Positions 15,895 through 24,519 of a DNA stretch of 59,097 nt are shown piece after piece. The notes beneath the pieces are model-generated. The model made no database searches. It worked only from the letters and a program-made list of their open reading frames with translations, and was not told the DNA's origin. Origin of the DNA: Deinococcus betulae (GTDB lineage: Bacteria > Deinococcota > Deinococci > Deinococcales > Deinococcaceae); contig NZ_JAIQXU010000030.1 in NCBI RefSeq assembly GCF_020166395.1, forward strand, positions 1 through 59,097, written 5' to 3'. A program made the translations under genes and the position numbers. Every line of letters starts with the position of its first letter. Position 1 is the first letter of the stretch.

Positions 15895-16266
15895 TCACTT
15901 GACCCCACTCACCCGCAGGTGGGCCATCTCCTGGCGCGGCGTCGTGCTGAACAACCGCGTGTACTCACGCGTAAATTGCGACGCGCTGGCGTACCCCACC
16001 TGCCGGCTGACCGCCCCCACATCCAGACCCGCGCTGTACAGCCGCCGGGCTTCTTGCAGGCGCACGTTCTTCTGAAATTGCAGCGGACTCAGCCCCGTCA
16101 CCGCCTTAAGGCGGGCATGGAACGTCGACACTCCCATATAGCTGCCCTGCGCCAGCGCCTCAATATTCAGCGGGCATCGAAATGGTCCTGAATCCACGCA
16201 ATGGCCCGCTCGATTTTCTGGCCGCTTATCCTCGCGTTGCCCTCCTCCAGCAACCTGCCATAAGTC
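15895..16266 (-). pseudogene. AraC family regulator, truncated and frameshifted
   Basis: The minus strand encodes a typical AraC C-terminal double [23 protein letters not shown], then [21 protein letters not shown] and [17 protein letters not shown]. The stretch that should precede it ([20 protein letters not shown] then WIQDHFDA) is in a different frame, shifted by one base near 16170. The N-terminal ligand-binding half is missing: homology stops close to 16266, exactly where an IS-type inverted repeat begins. It looks like a regulator cut by a transposition event and then decayed. Confidence 0.75.
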
Positions 16267-16285
16267 ACCGCGAATAGGGATTGAC
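16267..16285 (+). repeat. 19-bp inverted repeat (partner at 19038-19056)
   Basis: ACCGCGAATAGGGATTGAC matches the reverse complement of 19038-19056 at 18 of 19 positions. The two copies face inwards and enclose a SAM methyltransferase gene, an IS982-like transposase remnant and an IS701-type element. They could be the ends of the IS982-like element or of a larger transposon with a passenger gene. No clear target duplication is seen. Confidence 0.55.
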
Positions 16286-16368
16286 ACAGAGCTACATCGC
16301 TACCAAGTTAGGATTCCCTCCCCTCAGCGCATAGCTTCGCCGATGAAAGGACTGGATCATTCCTCAGC

Positions 16369-17121
16369 GTGGTAAAATCGGCAGTGCGAATTGCGACGTT
16401 AGACCAGCTCCTAGACGCTCTTGATGGCCTATTTGCTGATGGCTCTGATTGGACTCGGCGAGAGCAGGACGACCCTTGGATTCGGATTTTCAGCCAGGAT
16501 ACTCACCCTCTGAATTCCAATCTTCCTGATGCCAATTTGGTCTCCTGGTTGAGGCAAGGTCTGCTTCCGTCCGGGGAGGCTCGGACGGCACTTGATCTCG
16601 GTTGTGGCTTAGGTCGCAATACTCGCTGGTTCGCTCGACAGGGATACCAAGCCACCGGCATCGACCTCTCCGCATATGCGGTCAATCAAGCGCAGGCGCG
16701 CTCCAACGAAGGAGATGTCACGTTTCTTGAGGGAGATGTCCTGCGCGAGCATATTTCTGGCGGGCCTTTTGATGTGATCTATGACTCAGGCTGCTTCCAT
16801 CATCTTCCACCGCATCGGCGATTGTCTTATCTCCGGACCCTGGAGAAGGTTCTAAAACCTGGCGGATTGTTCGGTATCTGCACCTTTGCGTGGGGGCAGA
16901 TGGGCAGTGAGGAAGACGATGTCACGCTCCTGCGCCAGGGACATCTTGAAGGCGGAATCGCGTACACCATGGACGATCTTCGCCAGGTCTTTTCTTCGTT
17001 GGAATTTTTGGAAGGTGGTGCTCTTCAGGTCGAGTCAGGTCAGACAGAAGAGGTCTTCGACATGCCGTTCCTCCATGCAGCGCTGTTCCGACGGCCTCAA
17101 GAACAGCAGGATGGAAGTTGA
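16369..17121 (+). CDS. class I SAM-dependent methyltransferase
   Basis: 250 residues from a GTG at 16369. The SAM-binding motif I is ALDLGCGLGRNTRWFARQG, followed by GIDLS (acidic end of strand 2), FDVIYDSGCFHHL (motif II region) and VLKPGGLFGICTF (post-II). It belongs to the broad small-molecule methyltransferase group (UbiE/TehB-like); the substrate cannot be told. It lies between an AraC remnant and transposase remnants and inside the 19-bp inverted repeats, so it may have travelled as a passenger. Confidence 0.82.
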   Translation: MVKSAVRIATLDQLLDALDGLFADGSDWTRREQDDPWIRIFSQDTHPLNSNLPDANLVSWLRQGLLPSGEARTALDLGCGLGRNTRWFARQGYQATGIDLSAYAVNQAQARSNEGDVTFLEGDVLREHISGGPFDVIYDSGCFHHLPPHRRLSYLRTLEKVLKPGGLFGICTFAWGQMGSEEDDVTLLRQGHLEGGIAYTMDDLRQVFSSLEFLEGGALQVESGQTEEVFDMPFLHAALFRRPQEQQDGS

Positions 17122-17153
17122 ATCGCACAGCAGAGGCAAGGACCGGGTAGCGA

Positions 17154-17623
17154 TCAGCCACTGAGGTCAATGAACTTTAGGTTGTGTGCCAGGACGCCCA
17201 GCGCGACCTTTAACCGCAGGCTGAGGTGCGTTTTCACCTGACCCCAACGCAGTCCCGCACCAGCAAGGACAGAGAAGGCAGACTCGATCGCTTTCCTCGC
17301 GGCCCCGTATTCTTTCAGCCTGTCTGGCATTGAGTTTGAAAGGTGTCAGGCATGTCCCTGACTGATACCCCTTATCTCCGATTTGTTTTGGGCCACCATA
17401 GAAGGAAAGCCTGGGAAATGATGGAGCTTCACAAAGCGCCACCAGCGGCTGAAATACGGCGCCTTGTGCAGCTTCTGAAGCAGTGCGACTGCCAGCAGGT
17501 CAGCATCAGAGAGCTTCTCGTGGGAATGGATGAGCTTGGGCGGAATGTGCGGCTGAATCCAGCGGCTCAGCAGGGTAACGGCAACACTCAGCGGTAGTAG
17601 AGTGAAGTCGGGACGGCCCATCA
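17154..17623 (-). pseudogene. IS982-type transposase remnant (internal deletion, frameshift)
   Basis: On the minus strand the first part reads LLPLSVAVTLLSRWIQPHIP then LSDADLLAVALLQ and FSRWWRFVKLHHFPGFPS, an IS982-like N-terminus. Near 17395 it jumps directly to the C-terminal [15 protein letters not shown], so most of the DDE core is deleted. After a further frameshift near 17310 it continues [18 protein letters not shown] and [17 protein letters not shown] to a stop at 17154. The 5' end is cut by the left end of the IS701-type element at 17624. Confidence 0.7.
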
Positions 17624-17640
17624 CTGTACTTCGGGAAAAT

Positions 17641-18936
17641 TCAAGGGCCGCTGAATAGGCCGGTACAGGGACAACACCGCGAGTAGCAAGCTGGAAGCAG
17701 ACCTGCTGCCAGCTCATCTCGGATCGTTGGTACCGAGTCGCCTATGAGGTCATCAGGCTGGCTGAGCCGCAACCATTGGAGAAAGAGCAGGGCCACCATG
17801 CAGAGCAGAGCATGATGGTGTAACCCGCGCCATGAGCGGCCCTCAAAGTGATCCAATCCCACCTCCTGCTTCAATTCTCGATGGGTCAATTCACACGCCC
17901 ACCGGCGCTTGGTTCCCTCAACGAGGTGATGAAGCGCCGTCTCGGGAGGGAGGTTACAGGCATAGTATTTCCGTTCGCCACCACGCCGTTCCTCCCCGAT
18001 GATCCAGGCCGATTGACTTGGTAAGTGCTGACCTTGCCGATACTCCGTCCCATCAGCCAAGCAGACGTATTTGGCTGCGAAGCGGCCAGAGAGCGCGGCT
18101 TTCGTCCCCTGCCGCCACAAGACCTGATGCCAGACGGCATCTGCCAGCATCTCTTCCACGGTTTGACGTGGGTGAGACGGCGTCGGGTATTTAGATTGAC
18201 GCCCGTGAACAGGTTTCAGGCTTAGTAAGAGTTGAACATCGGCGGGGTAGGCCTTTTGAGAACGATAGATACCCACGGACCAGTGAAGATTCCGGTCGCT
18301 TAACGCTTGCCGGAACGGCGCGTTGGCACCGTAGCCGGCATCGGCAAGCACCATGCCGAAGTTGAGGTGCGGGGAGACGCGGTCGAGTTCGTCAATGGCG
18401 ACAGCCCATTTGCTCAGCGCGTGCTGGTGTTCCTCAGGAACACCAGCATCAACCATCCGCTGGGCGTTACCTGTCCAGTCACGGGGTAGAAAAAGGCGGA
18501 GACTGACAGGAACAGGAAGATCGTGTTGGGCTAGCGTGAGCGAGATCAAACATTGGCACTGGGTCAGTCCACCTACCTGTCCGGAGTACTGCTTGGTAAC
18601 CCCGACCGACTTGGTTCCAGATTTGGTCAAGCAGGTGTCGTCGATGATCAGGACTGCACCTTTCCCGCCAAGCATTTGGTTGGCTCGCTGAAAGAGTAAG
18701 GGCTCGAGGGCGGCGGTGCTCCATGGGCTGTCCGTGATGAAATGCTGAAAACGATCCTCGTCGCCAGGTGCGACCAGATCGGCCATGGGAACTATACTTT
18801 TCCGGTGCGACACGCTGCACAGACCTTGAACGTAAAGTGCGGCGAGACGTCGTCTCGCCTTGTGGTGCAAATGGACCTGAAAGGGTTCGAACCAAGTCGG
18901 GAAGTGTCGGGTCCAGCGTGGCAGGTGACGACGCAT
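17641..18936 (-). CDS. IS701 family DDE transposase
   Basis: 431 residues, full length for the family. Catalytic signposts: VLIIDDTCLTKSG (first Asp), FGMVLADAGYGANAPF (second Asp) and WACELTHRELKQEVGLDHFE (Glu), followed by the conserved EGRSWRGLHHHALLCMVA and LLFLQWLRL. N-terminus WTRHFPTWFEPFQ is typical. The stop codon lies within the left inverted repeat. The gene is intact, so the IS may be active. A hairpin (18942-18968) precedes the start. A fragment of a related transposase lies at 30303-30470. Confidence 0.88.
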   Translation of the reverse strand: MRRHLPRWTRHFPTWFEPFQVHLHHKARRRLAALYVQGLCSVSHRKSIVPMADLVAPGDEDRFQHFITDSPWSTAALEPLLFQRANQMLGGKGAVLIIDDTCLTKSGTKSVGVTKQYSGQVGGLTQCQCLISLTLAQHDLPVPVSLRLFLPRDWTGNAQRMVDAGVPEEHQHALSKWAVAIDELDRVSPHLNFGMVLADAGYGANAPFRQALSDRNLHWSVGIYRSQKAYPADVQLLLSLKPVHGRQSKYPTPSHPRQTVEEMLADAVWHQVLWRQGTKAALSGRFAAKYVCLADGTEYRQGQHLPSQSAWIIGEERRGGERKYYACNLPPETALHHLVEGTKRRWACELTHRELKQEVGLDHFEGRSWRGLHHHALLCMVALLFLQWLRLSQPDDLIGDSVPTIRDELAAGLLPACYSRCCPCTGLFSGP

Positions 18937-18941
18937 AGGAG

Positions 18942-18968
18942 AAGGACAGCATCACCGATGCTGTCCTT
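18942..18968. promoter_or_regulatory. hairpin upstream of IS701 transposase start
   Basis: AAGGACAGCATC and GATGCTGTCCTT form a perfect 12-bp stem with a 3-base loop (ACC), five bases before the transposase ATG. In several ISs a stem at this place protects against activation by read-through transcripts from outside. That role is inferred. Confidence 0.55.
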
Positions 18969-19037
18969 GATGTCACCTTGCTGAATTTTCCCGAAGTACA
19001 GATAAGCACCGTCCCTCTCGCATCTTTTGAACCCGGA

Positions 19038-19056
19038 GTCAACCCCTATTCGCGGT
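19038..19056 (-). repeat. 19-bp inverted repeat (partner at 16267-16285)
   Basis: GTCAACCCCTATTCGCGGT, complement of the copy at 16267 with one mismatch. See that entry for interpretation. Confidence 0.55.
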
Positions 19057-19279
19057 AAATAGGTAGTGACGCTACAGGGTGGTGATCCTGATAGAGAGAG
19101 GGACTCTCTGCTCCTCGTTGTGGTGGGATAGCCAGCGCTCAACGCTGTGAGCGTTGGGACATCAGCGTGAAGGCTATGTAGCACTTCTTAGCGCCACGAC
19201 TGCGGATCGCTAAGCCATCTGATCCGGATCAGATGTACTTTTACTGTATCGTTGGACTTTATGGTTCTGGGCGTCTGTC

Positions 19280-19648
19280 TCAGCCGCGCGGTGCTTTACA
19301 GGCTGTGAGAAGGGATTTGGTCTTGCCGCTGCTCGTAAAGGCATTAAGCTCCGCCTGCCCTTGATGCTCCCACCATTCCAGACCGTTCGGTGCTTGTGCC
19401 GGGCCGTACAGGCCAGCGTACCTTGACCCGCTCGCGCTGAGTGCTTCAGCCAGACCGTACTGTTTGCCCTGCCAATTCACGACCGCGAACAGGGGCCGAG
19501 TCGCAAAGCGGATATAAATCACATCAAGTTTGGTACCGCCTGAGCAGGTGTAATGCACAGTTCTATAGGTCATGGAGATAGGGGATGTTGCGGCAAGGGC
19601 GGGAGCGCTCAAACTCAGGGTTGCGGCCAGTGTCAGCAGGTGTCTCAT
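19280..19648 (-). CDS. secreted MliC-like (lysozyme inhibitor) protein
   Basis: 122 residues with a signal peptide MRHLLTLAATLSLSAPALAA. The mature part reads VHYTCSGGTKLDVIYIRF, then AVVNWQGKQYGLAEALSAS, SRYAGLYGP, NGLEWWEHQGQAELNAF. This is the pattern of the MliC/C-type lysozyme inhibitor fold (Y-x-C-x-G-G ... S-A-S-G-x-R-Y ... W-W ... G-x-A). The last Cys (TACKAPRG) would pair with the first. It would act outside the membrane. TAGGGT lies 7 nt before the ATG on the minus strand, so it may be leaderless. Single gene at the edge of the AT-rich island. Confidence 0.72.
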   Translation of the reverse strand: MRHLLTLAATLSLSAPALAATSPISMTYRTVHYTCSGGTKLDVIYIRFATRPLFAVVNWQGKQYGLAEALSASGSRYAGLYGPAQAPNGLEWWEHQGQAELNAFTSSGKTKSLLTACKAPRG

Positions 19649-20458
19649 CTCCTAGACCCTACAGTCGGGTGCGTTGCAGGCTCGTAACGGCCTCTGCCCC
19701 TCTTCACCGAATCAAACGCAGAGGCCTCTTTGCATCCAGGTTCCGGGATGCGAGGTGCTCCCGCTGGGCGGAGCGAGACTGAAGACCAATGAAGACTCGT
19801 AGTTCCGTTGCCCTTGATGTCGTCAAGGACGGAGTCAATGCCGGCTCAATCGGCTAGAGACCAGTGGCCTGATCAGGCCCGTGTCCCTTAAGGCCGCGTT
19901 CTATCTATCGGTTCTTAATCCGTACTACTTGTGTAGATCGTATGCAAGAAAGTTCAGGTTTTTGTCTGGTGTTACAAGGCGTTATGGCTCGATAACGCAT
20001 CATAACGCTTTCGATACGGTCTGCTCTGTACCCTCTACTCAGTCTTCCAACCAATCACCCGTAAATCACTTCGCGGAGATTTAACGTTGAAGGACTACCA
20101 GGCTGACCGCACGTCTTCTGAACAGGATGTTGCGATTGAAATTCGTCTCTTTCCGTCGGTTGGCAAGCTCAAATAGCGCCTTCGTTCTCCATCTCTATTT
20201 TGGCAGCGTAGTTTTCCTTTCACTGAAAATTATGAGTGTTTAGCTTCTACACGAGATTGGGAAGGAGTCTCTTTGGCATACCCTTAGGAGAGATCGCAAT
20301 GTCCGTTTGTTAGCCACATTCTAACCCATGGAATGTGCTAGTTCCTAGTCACAATTTAGGTGTCTCTACTGGAACGCAATTGAGTTTCGATCAAATAAAT
20401 CTTCGATGTTCCGAATAAAGATACAAACTTCACTCTGTCTTTGACAGTCAGGAGAATT
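19649..20458. other. long non-coding stretch at the edge of the AT-rich island
   Basis: About 810 bases with no convincing gene. The composition changes here from GC-rich to AT-rich around 19900. A dyad CGTTATG...CATAACG lies near 19979-20006. No RNA gene is recognised. The bases directly before 20459 contain the AGGAG site of the next gene. Confidence 0.45.
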
Positions 20459-21901
20459 ATGTCTATGGTTAGCAAAAAGATTGTCTCTTCCCTTATCGGC
20501 CTGCTTACGATTGCTCTTTTGTCAGGATGCGATTCCTCGCAGTCTGTTCCTCCCGTCACCCCACCAGGGCCGACGACTCCGACTGACCCCGGACAGACTG
20601 ATCCTCTCAATCCGGGCGAGGATAGCGAAATTGATTTCACCTATGTTGACGAGGATTCCGCACTCTCGATCAATACAGTTCAAGATGGTCAGGTTAAATT
20701 CGTCCCCAATCTGAAGATCCTCCGAGCAGATAAGGAAGAAATTCCTGAAGAAGTGATGGCGCAATCTGTTGGTATGCAGGCCCTGAGCTTGGCCAGCGAT
20801 GCAGCAGGGCACTGGCATCCAATCAAGAGGGAGGGAGACGTAATCATTCTTGAACGTGATTCCGGCTCAACTGCACCGTTTGAATACTTTGCCGGTGACT
20901 TTCTGACCTCACAAGCCTCTTCAGTCTTCCCGAATGGTGCACTCCTGAAGGTTGTCAGCGTAGAGAAGCGGAGTGAAACGCAGTACGCTCTTGCAACGCA
21001 ACATGCCACGATTGATCAGGTCATTAAGTATGCCGACGTAGAGCATAACACAGAGAATTTTGACGAGGAAGCGTTGAAGAGCGAAATCGATCATTTGAAC
21101 GGGCTTTCAACAAAATTCGTGAGTCGTTCTGACCTCAAAGCCCAAGGTATAACTAATCTCAAAGCTATACAGATTAATATACCCAAACAAGTTATTCTCT
21201 GTAGCGATACAGACACAACTCAGAATATCATTCTGAGCGGTGGCATTAATATGAACTTGCGTTTAAATACCGATGTCTCAGTTGACTTTCCTCACTGGTA
21301 TTCTGTTGTACCTAACGTTAAGTTGGAAGGTGTAGTCTTAGTCGATCAAGATTCGAGCTTGAGCTTAACTGCGAATTGCCCAGGCATGAAATGGAGCATT
21401 CCACTCGCGACCTATACCTTCGACGAAATTAGTTTCTCTGTCGGTGTGATTACACTTCGAGCTGCGCCTACGATGACGCTCTCGCTGAATGCAGATGGAA
21501 AAATCACAGGGGAGGTCAGCTTTAAACAAGTTTACAATGGTAAGTTTGGTGGTGGCGTCGATAACTTTGCTAGGAACGGTGCTTATGGCGTTGTCGATAA
21601 TAAACTAAGTTATACACTTACTAACAAGTGGTCTGGTGAGGCTCGATTTTATCCTCAGGTCAAAATGAATCTTAATCTCTACGTAAATCCGCCACTCGTT
21701 GGGCAGGCGGGGGCGCAAATTGATACTACTGTAAATCTTGGCGCGAAACTCTCAGCTTCGAACTCCAAGCTCTGTATCAACGGCTTTACGGAAGGCTCAG
21801 TGAAGTATTCTGCGAATGCAAGCATCGTTGGATTCAATATCTTTAATACGTCGGCGACATCGAATCTTAACGGTTACACCTCGCCAGCATTCTGCGTTTA
21901 G
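20459..21901 (+). CDS. large lipoprotein of unknown function
   Basis: 480 residues, ATG 20459 with AGGAG 5 bases upstream. A lipoprotein signal ends LLTIALLSGC (lipid Cys at 24), followed by a Pro/Thr-rich linker (PPVTPPGPTTPTDPGQT). The body is beta-rich with four Cys (VILCSDTD, LTANCPGMKW, KLCINGF, PAFCV), probably an extracytoplasmic beta-sandwich or adhesin-like domain. No family recognised. Codon use is AT-rich compared with neighbours outside the island. A strong hairpin at 21953-22004 follows, so it is probably monocistronic. Confidence 0.75.
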   Translation: MSMVSKKIVSSLIGLLTIALLSGCDSSQSVPPVTPPGPTTPTDPGQTDPLNPGEDSEIDFTYVDEDSALSINTVQDGQVKFVPNLKILRADKEEIPEEVMAQSVGMQALSLASDAAGHWHPIKREGDVIILERDSGSTAPFEYFAGDFLTSQASSVFPNGALLKVVSVEKRSETQYALATQHATIDQVIKYADVEHNTENFDEEALKSEIDHLNGLSTKFVSRSDLKAQGITNLKAIQINIPKQVILCSDTDTTQNIILSGGINMNLRLNTDVSVDFPHWYSVVPNVKLEGVVLVDQDSSLSLTANCPGMKWSIPLATYTFDEISFSVGVITLRAAPTMTLSLNADGKITGEVSFKQVYNGKFGGGVDNFARNGAYGVVDNKLSYTLTNKWSGEARFYPQVKMNLNLYVNPPLVGQAGAQIDTTVNLGAKLSASNSKLCINGFTEGSVKYSANASIVGFNIFNTSATSNLNGYTSPAFCV

Positions 21902-21952
21902 CATCCTTTACTGGTCATTGAGTTAGAAATCGTAGCATAGCACTCTCCATTC

Positions 21953-22004
21953 AATATAGTGAGGCGACAGTATCATCGTAAAACATGATAAGCCTCACTA
22001 TATT
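21953..22004. terminator. long hairpin after lipoprotein gene
   Basis: AATATAGTGAGGC (21953-21965) and GCCTCACTATATT (21992-22004) are perfect 13-bp inverted arms. A nested stem TATCAT/ATGATA lies inside the loop. An AT-rich tail on each side would let it work as a bidirectional terminator. Confidence 0.6.
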
Positions 22005-22053
22005 AATCTTAAAATATGTAGTTCGGCAACTGTTGGCAATCATAGATGGTTGT

Positions 22054-22076
22054 CGATTTGTATTCAATACAAATCG
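22054..22076 (+). promoter_or_regulatory. perfect 11-bp-arm palindrome before lipoprotein gene
   Basis: CGATTTGTATT and AATACAAATCG are separated by one base (C), 19 bases before the GTG at 22096 and just upstream of its AAGGAG site. It could be an operator or an mRNA hairpin gating translation; the sequence alone does not distinguish these. Confidence 0.55.
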
Positions 22077-22095
22077 CGGTACAAGGAGAAACAAC

Positions 22096-24435
22096 GTGAA
22101 TACATTATTCAAGCAGACTACTGTGTTGTCTGTCTCTATTCTGCTCTCGTCTTGTGGATTGCAGTCGAATCCTTCCACTCCAAGCACACCCGCTCATCAT
22201 ACATCCGTTAGCGGGTACGTTTATATCACTCCTAACGATGCTTTGAAGAACACAGCTATTGATATTCGCTCTCTAGATGGTAGGACACTCATAAAAACAG
22301 AATCTGATGATGAAGGATTTTTCGATATAGATTTGGATATTGCTAGTAATAAAGAGCCGTTCGTGATTGTCGCAAACGGGGAGTTAGACAGTAAAAAAAT
22401 TCAACTTAGTCGTACTGTGAATTCCGATGACTTTCTCGATACGCTCGACGTTAATCTTATTACCACTCTTGCGACAGAGCGATATCAACAGACTCAAGGT
22501 AATTTAGATCTTGCTTTTGCTCAAGTCTCGGAGGATCTGGGCCTGAAAACTCCAGGTCGCGAGTTGAGAGACGACTCGTATTTCGTTGACCTTTCAGAAT
22601 TAAATATTTCGCAGTTTGAAGGTCTCAGCTCGCTCAAAAATCTCAGTCAGTACATCAAGACGACTCAGAATCGTTTTAATAACGAGATTAAAGTCCAAGG
22701 AATTCCATCTAGAACTTACAGAAAAGTTCTTGGCTCTGCCCTGATTGCTGGTGTCGGAGCAATTGCTGATTTGGGGGAGCAGTCGGGATTGGTTAAGGCG
22801 GCGAAACCGTTTCTTGAAGAGTATCTAGATAAGAAACTCAACACATCTTCGCCCACTCTTGATTTGAATGATATTGTTTCCGAGATCGCAAAATTAGAGT
22901 ATAACTTATCTTCGACAACGGTAAGCTCAACACTTGCTAATGAGCTTCGCCAACTTAGCCCCCAAGAAGATCTATTCAAATCACTTCTCAGAAATGATAT
23001 TGAAAGGGATCAGCGTCTCAAAGGTCAGAACAATCCTCAGCTCCGACAGAGAATTGAAGCTGAGGAGGACGCCGATGCAATTATACAAAACCATAGCTCA
23101 CTACAAGCTATATTATTCAATCAATCGAATGGTTTAGACGGGCAAAATCAGAAATTGATCCTTGATTACAGCAGAGCTCTGAAACCATTTGGAACAAATG
23201 AAAATGCATCAGATGTTGGCCGCAGACGAGTTACGGCTCCTCGAGGTCTCATTGAGACATTTTTAGCAGAGAGGATATTGGAAAATGGAGACGACTACTT
23301 TCATTTTTCCTTCTCCAAAGGAAGTTTGTTAAATAATGGAGAGTATTATACTAACGTACAAGCACTTAAAAATCGATACCTCATCATGGATGAAAGTGAT
23401 GCAATTGAGGCAACTAATTTATTCAGAAATTATATATCTCATCAAGCATATCTTATTAGCAGATCAATAAACTTGTTAAGAAAAATCACAGGATATAAAA
23501 ACAAGGATAGGCAATATTTAGACTATTTCTCGGGACTTAAAGATTTGGAAAAAAGGCGATTGGAAGCAGCAATGTCACAATTTCCTAATCTTACACAGGA
23601 TAATATTAGCTCCTTTGCCGATTCAACTATTTTGACTTTTGAAACTGAAGTCCAGAGATATCAATCTGTGTTCAGTTATTTTGTTAACAGTCCATATCGA
23701 ATATCTATTGACACAGGTAATGTGAGTGAAACTAGGTCTATAGTTATGAAGTTTAAGAAATATTTTCCAGCGAATGTTATCTCCGATGCCAATGGAATAG
23801 TCACCGAAGGTTATTTCGTCCAGGATGGCACATCAGGCACACAGCAGAAGACATTCCCTACCATTGTTATCGATAGCCAGGCTAAGAAGGTGGATTTGTG
23901 GGCTTGTGCTCGAGCTGGCTACATTCCAAAAAATCAGTATGAATCAAATTTATTCGATTACCCCGCTGATGCCCCTACGAATAAGCAACCGACCACGTTG
24001 TATGCCTCACCAGCTCTGGGTTCCGTGTCTACAGAAGGATGGAGAAGGCCAGATGCAAAGGTGGTATCAAAGATTGACGCTACATATGAAGTCAATCCGT
24101 TGGTATCACTGAATTTGATTCAGCAGATGTGCAACTTCAATCTCCTCAGCGAGGGTGACACGACAAAAACGGCTGTCCTTCTCAGCGGTGCGTCAACATA
24201 TAAAGGTTCATTCGTAGAGACGAAAAATGGCAGACCTGGAGTACTGAAGATTAATCAGGACATAGTCAGTTCAGGATTGCCATCGGTACTAGACGCTCAT
24301 ATTTCCGCACCAGAAGCATATGACTCTTATGACGCCACCCGACAAATTTATAAAGTTGGATTTTCATCAAAATATAATGTTATTCTTCCTCTTTATCTCT
24401 CTAACTATGATGTAATTCCATTTATTGAGAAATAG
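22096..24435 (+). CDS. very large lipoprotein with carboxypeptidase-regulatory-like N-domain
   Basis: 779 residues. GTG 22096 is preferred: AAGGAG lies 8 bases upstream and it puts the lipobox (VSILLSSC, Cys 20) in place; the frame to 21985 is longer but has no site. Residues 32-110 look like a carboxypeptidase-regulatory/Ig-like sandwich (SVSGYVYITPNDALK, TLIKTESDDEGFFDIDLDI). The remainder is long and helical (residues 130-520), then mixed, with no family I know. AT-rich codon use and two flanking strong hairpins mark it as an independent, probably acquired, cell-surface gene. Confidence 0.72.
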   Translation: MNTLFKQTTVLSVSILLSSCGLQSNPSTPSTPAHHTSVSGYVYITPNDALKNTAIDIRSLDGRTLIKTESDDEGFFDIDLDIASNKEPFVIVANGELDSKKIQLSRTVNSDDFLDTLDVNLITTLATERYQQTQGNLDLAFAQVSEDLGLKTPGRELRDDSYFVDLSELNISQFEGLSSLKNLSQYIKTTQNRFNNEIKVQGIPSRTYRKVLGSALIAGVGAIADLGEQSGLVKAAKPFLEEYLDKKLNTSSPTLDLNDIVSEIAKLEYNLSSTTVSSTLANELRQLSPQEDLFKSLLRNDIERDQRLKGQNNPQLRQRIEAEEDADAIIQNHSSLQAILFNQSNGLDGQNQKLILDYSRALKPFGTNENASDVGRRRVTAPRGLIETFLAERILENGDDYFHFSFSKGSLLNNGEYYTNVQALKNRYLIMDESDAIEATNLFRNYISHQAYLISRSINLLRKITGYKNKDRQYLDYFSGLKDLEKRRLEAAMSQFPNLTQDNISSFADSTILTFETEVQRYQSVFSYFVNSPYRISIDTGNVSETRSIVMKFKKYFPANVISDANGIVTEGYFVQDGTSGTQQKTFPTIVIDSQAKKVDLWACARAGYIPKNQYESNLFDYPADAPTNKQPTTLYASPALGSVSTEGWRRPDAKVVSKIDATYEVNPLVSLNLIQQMCNFNLLSEGDTTKTAVLLSGASTYKGSFVETKNGRPGVLKINQDIVSSGLPSVLDAHISAPEAYDSYDATRQIYKVGFSSKYNVILPLYLSNYDVIPFIEK

Positions 24436-24441
24436 ACTATT

Positions 24442-24480
24442 TACATCTGGCCTGGAGTTTTATATTCCAGGCCAGATGTA
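24442..24480. terminator. strong terminator hairpin
   Basis: TACATCTGGCCTGGA and TCCAGGCCAGATGTA form a perfect 15-bp stem with loop GTTTTATAT, 7 bases after the stop of the 779-aa lipoprotein gene. Confidence 0.75.
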
Positions 24481-24519
24481 CGAATCAATCTATTGAGATA
24501 TATGTGCTGAGGAGATTGA

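Larger units (their letters stand above)
17624..19001 (-). mobile_element. IS701-family insertion sequence
   Basis: A 1378-bp element with inverted ends CTGTACTTCGGGAAAATTCA (17624-17643) and its complement (18982-19001), enclosing one complete transposase gene. I see no convincing target duplication at the edges (TCA / ATA). It sits inside the 5' end of the IS982-like remnant, that is, nested insertion. Confidence 0.8.

Noticed and set aside
16267..16307. Reading AraC on through the left 19-bp repeat
   Set aside because: The frame is open but the residues no longer fit AraC, and the same 19 bases recur inverted at 19038, so this is better explained as an element end.
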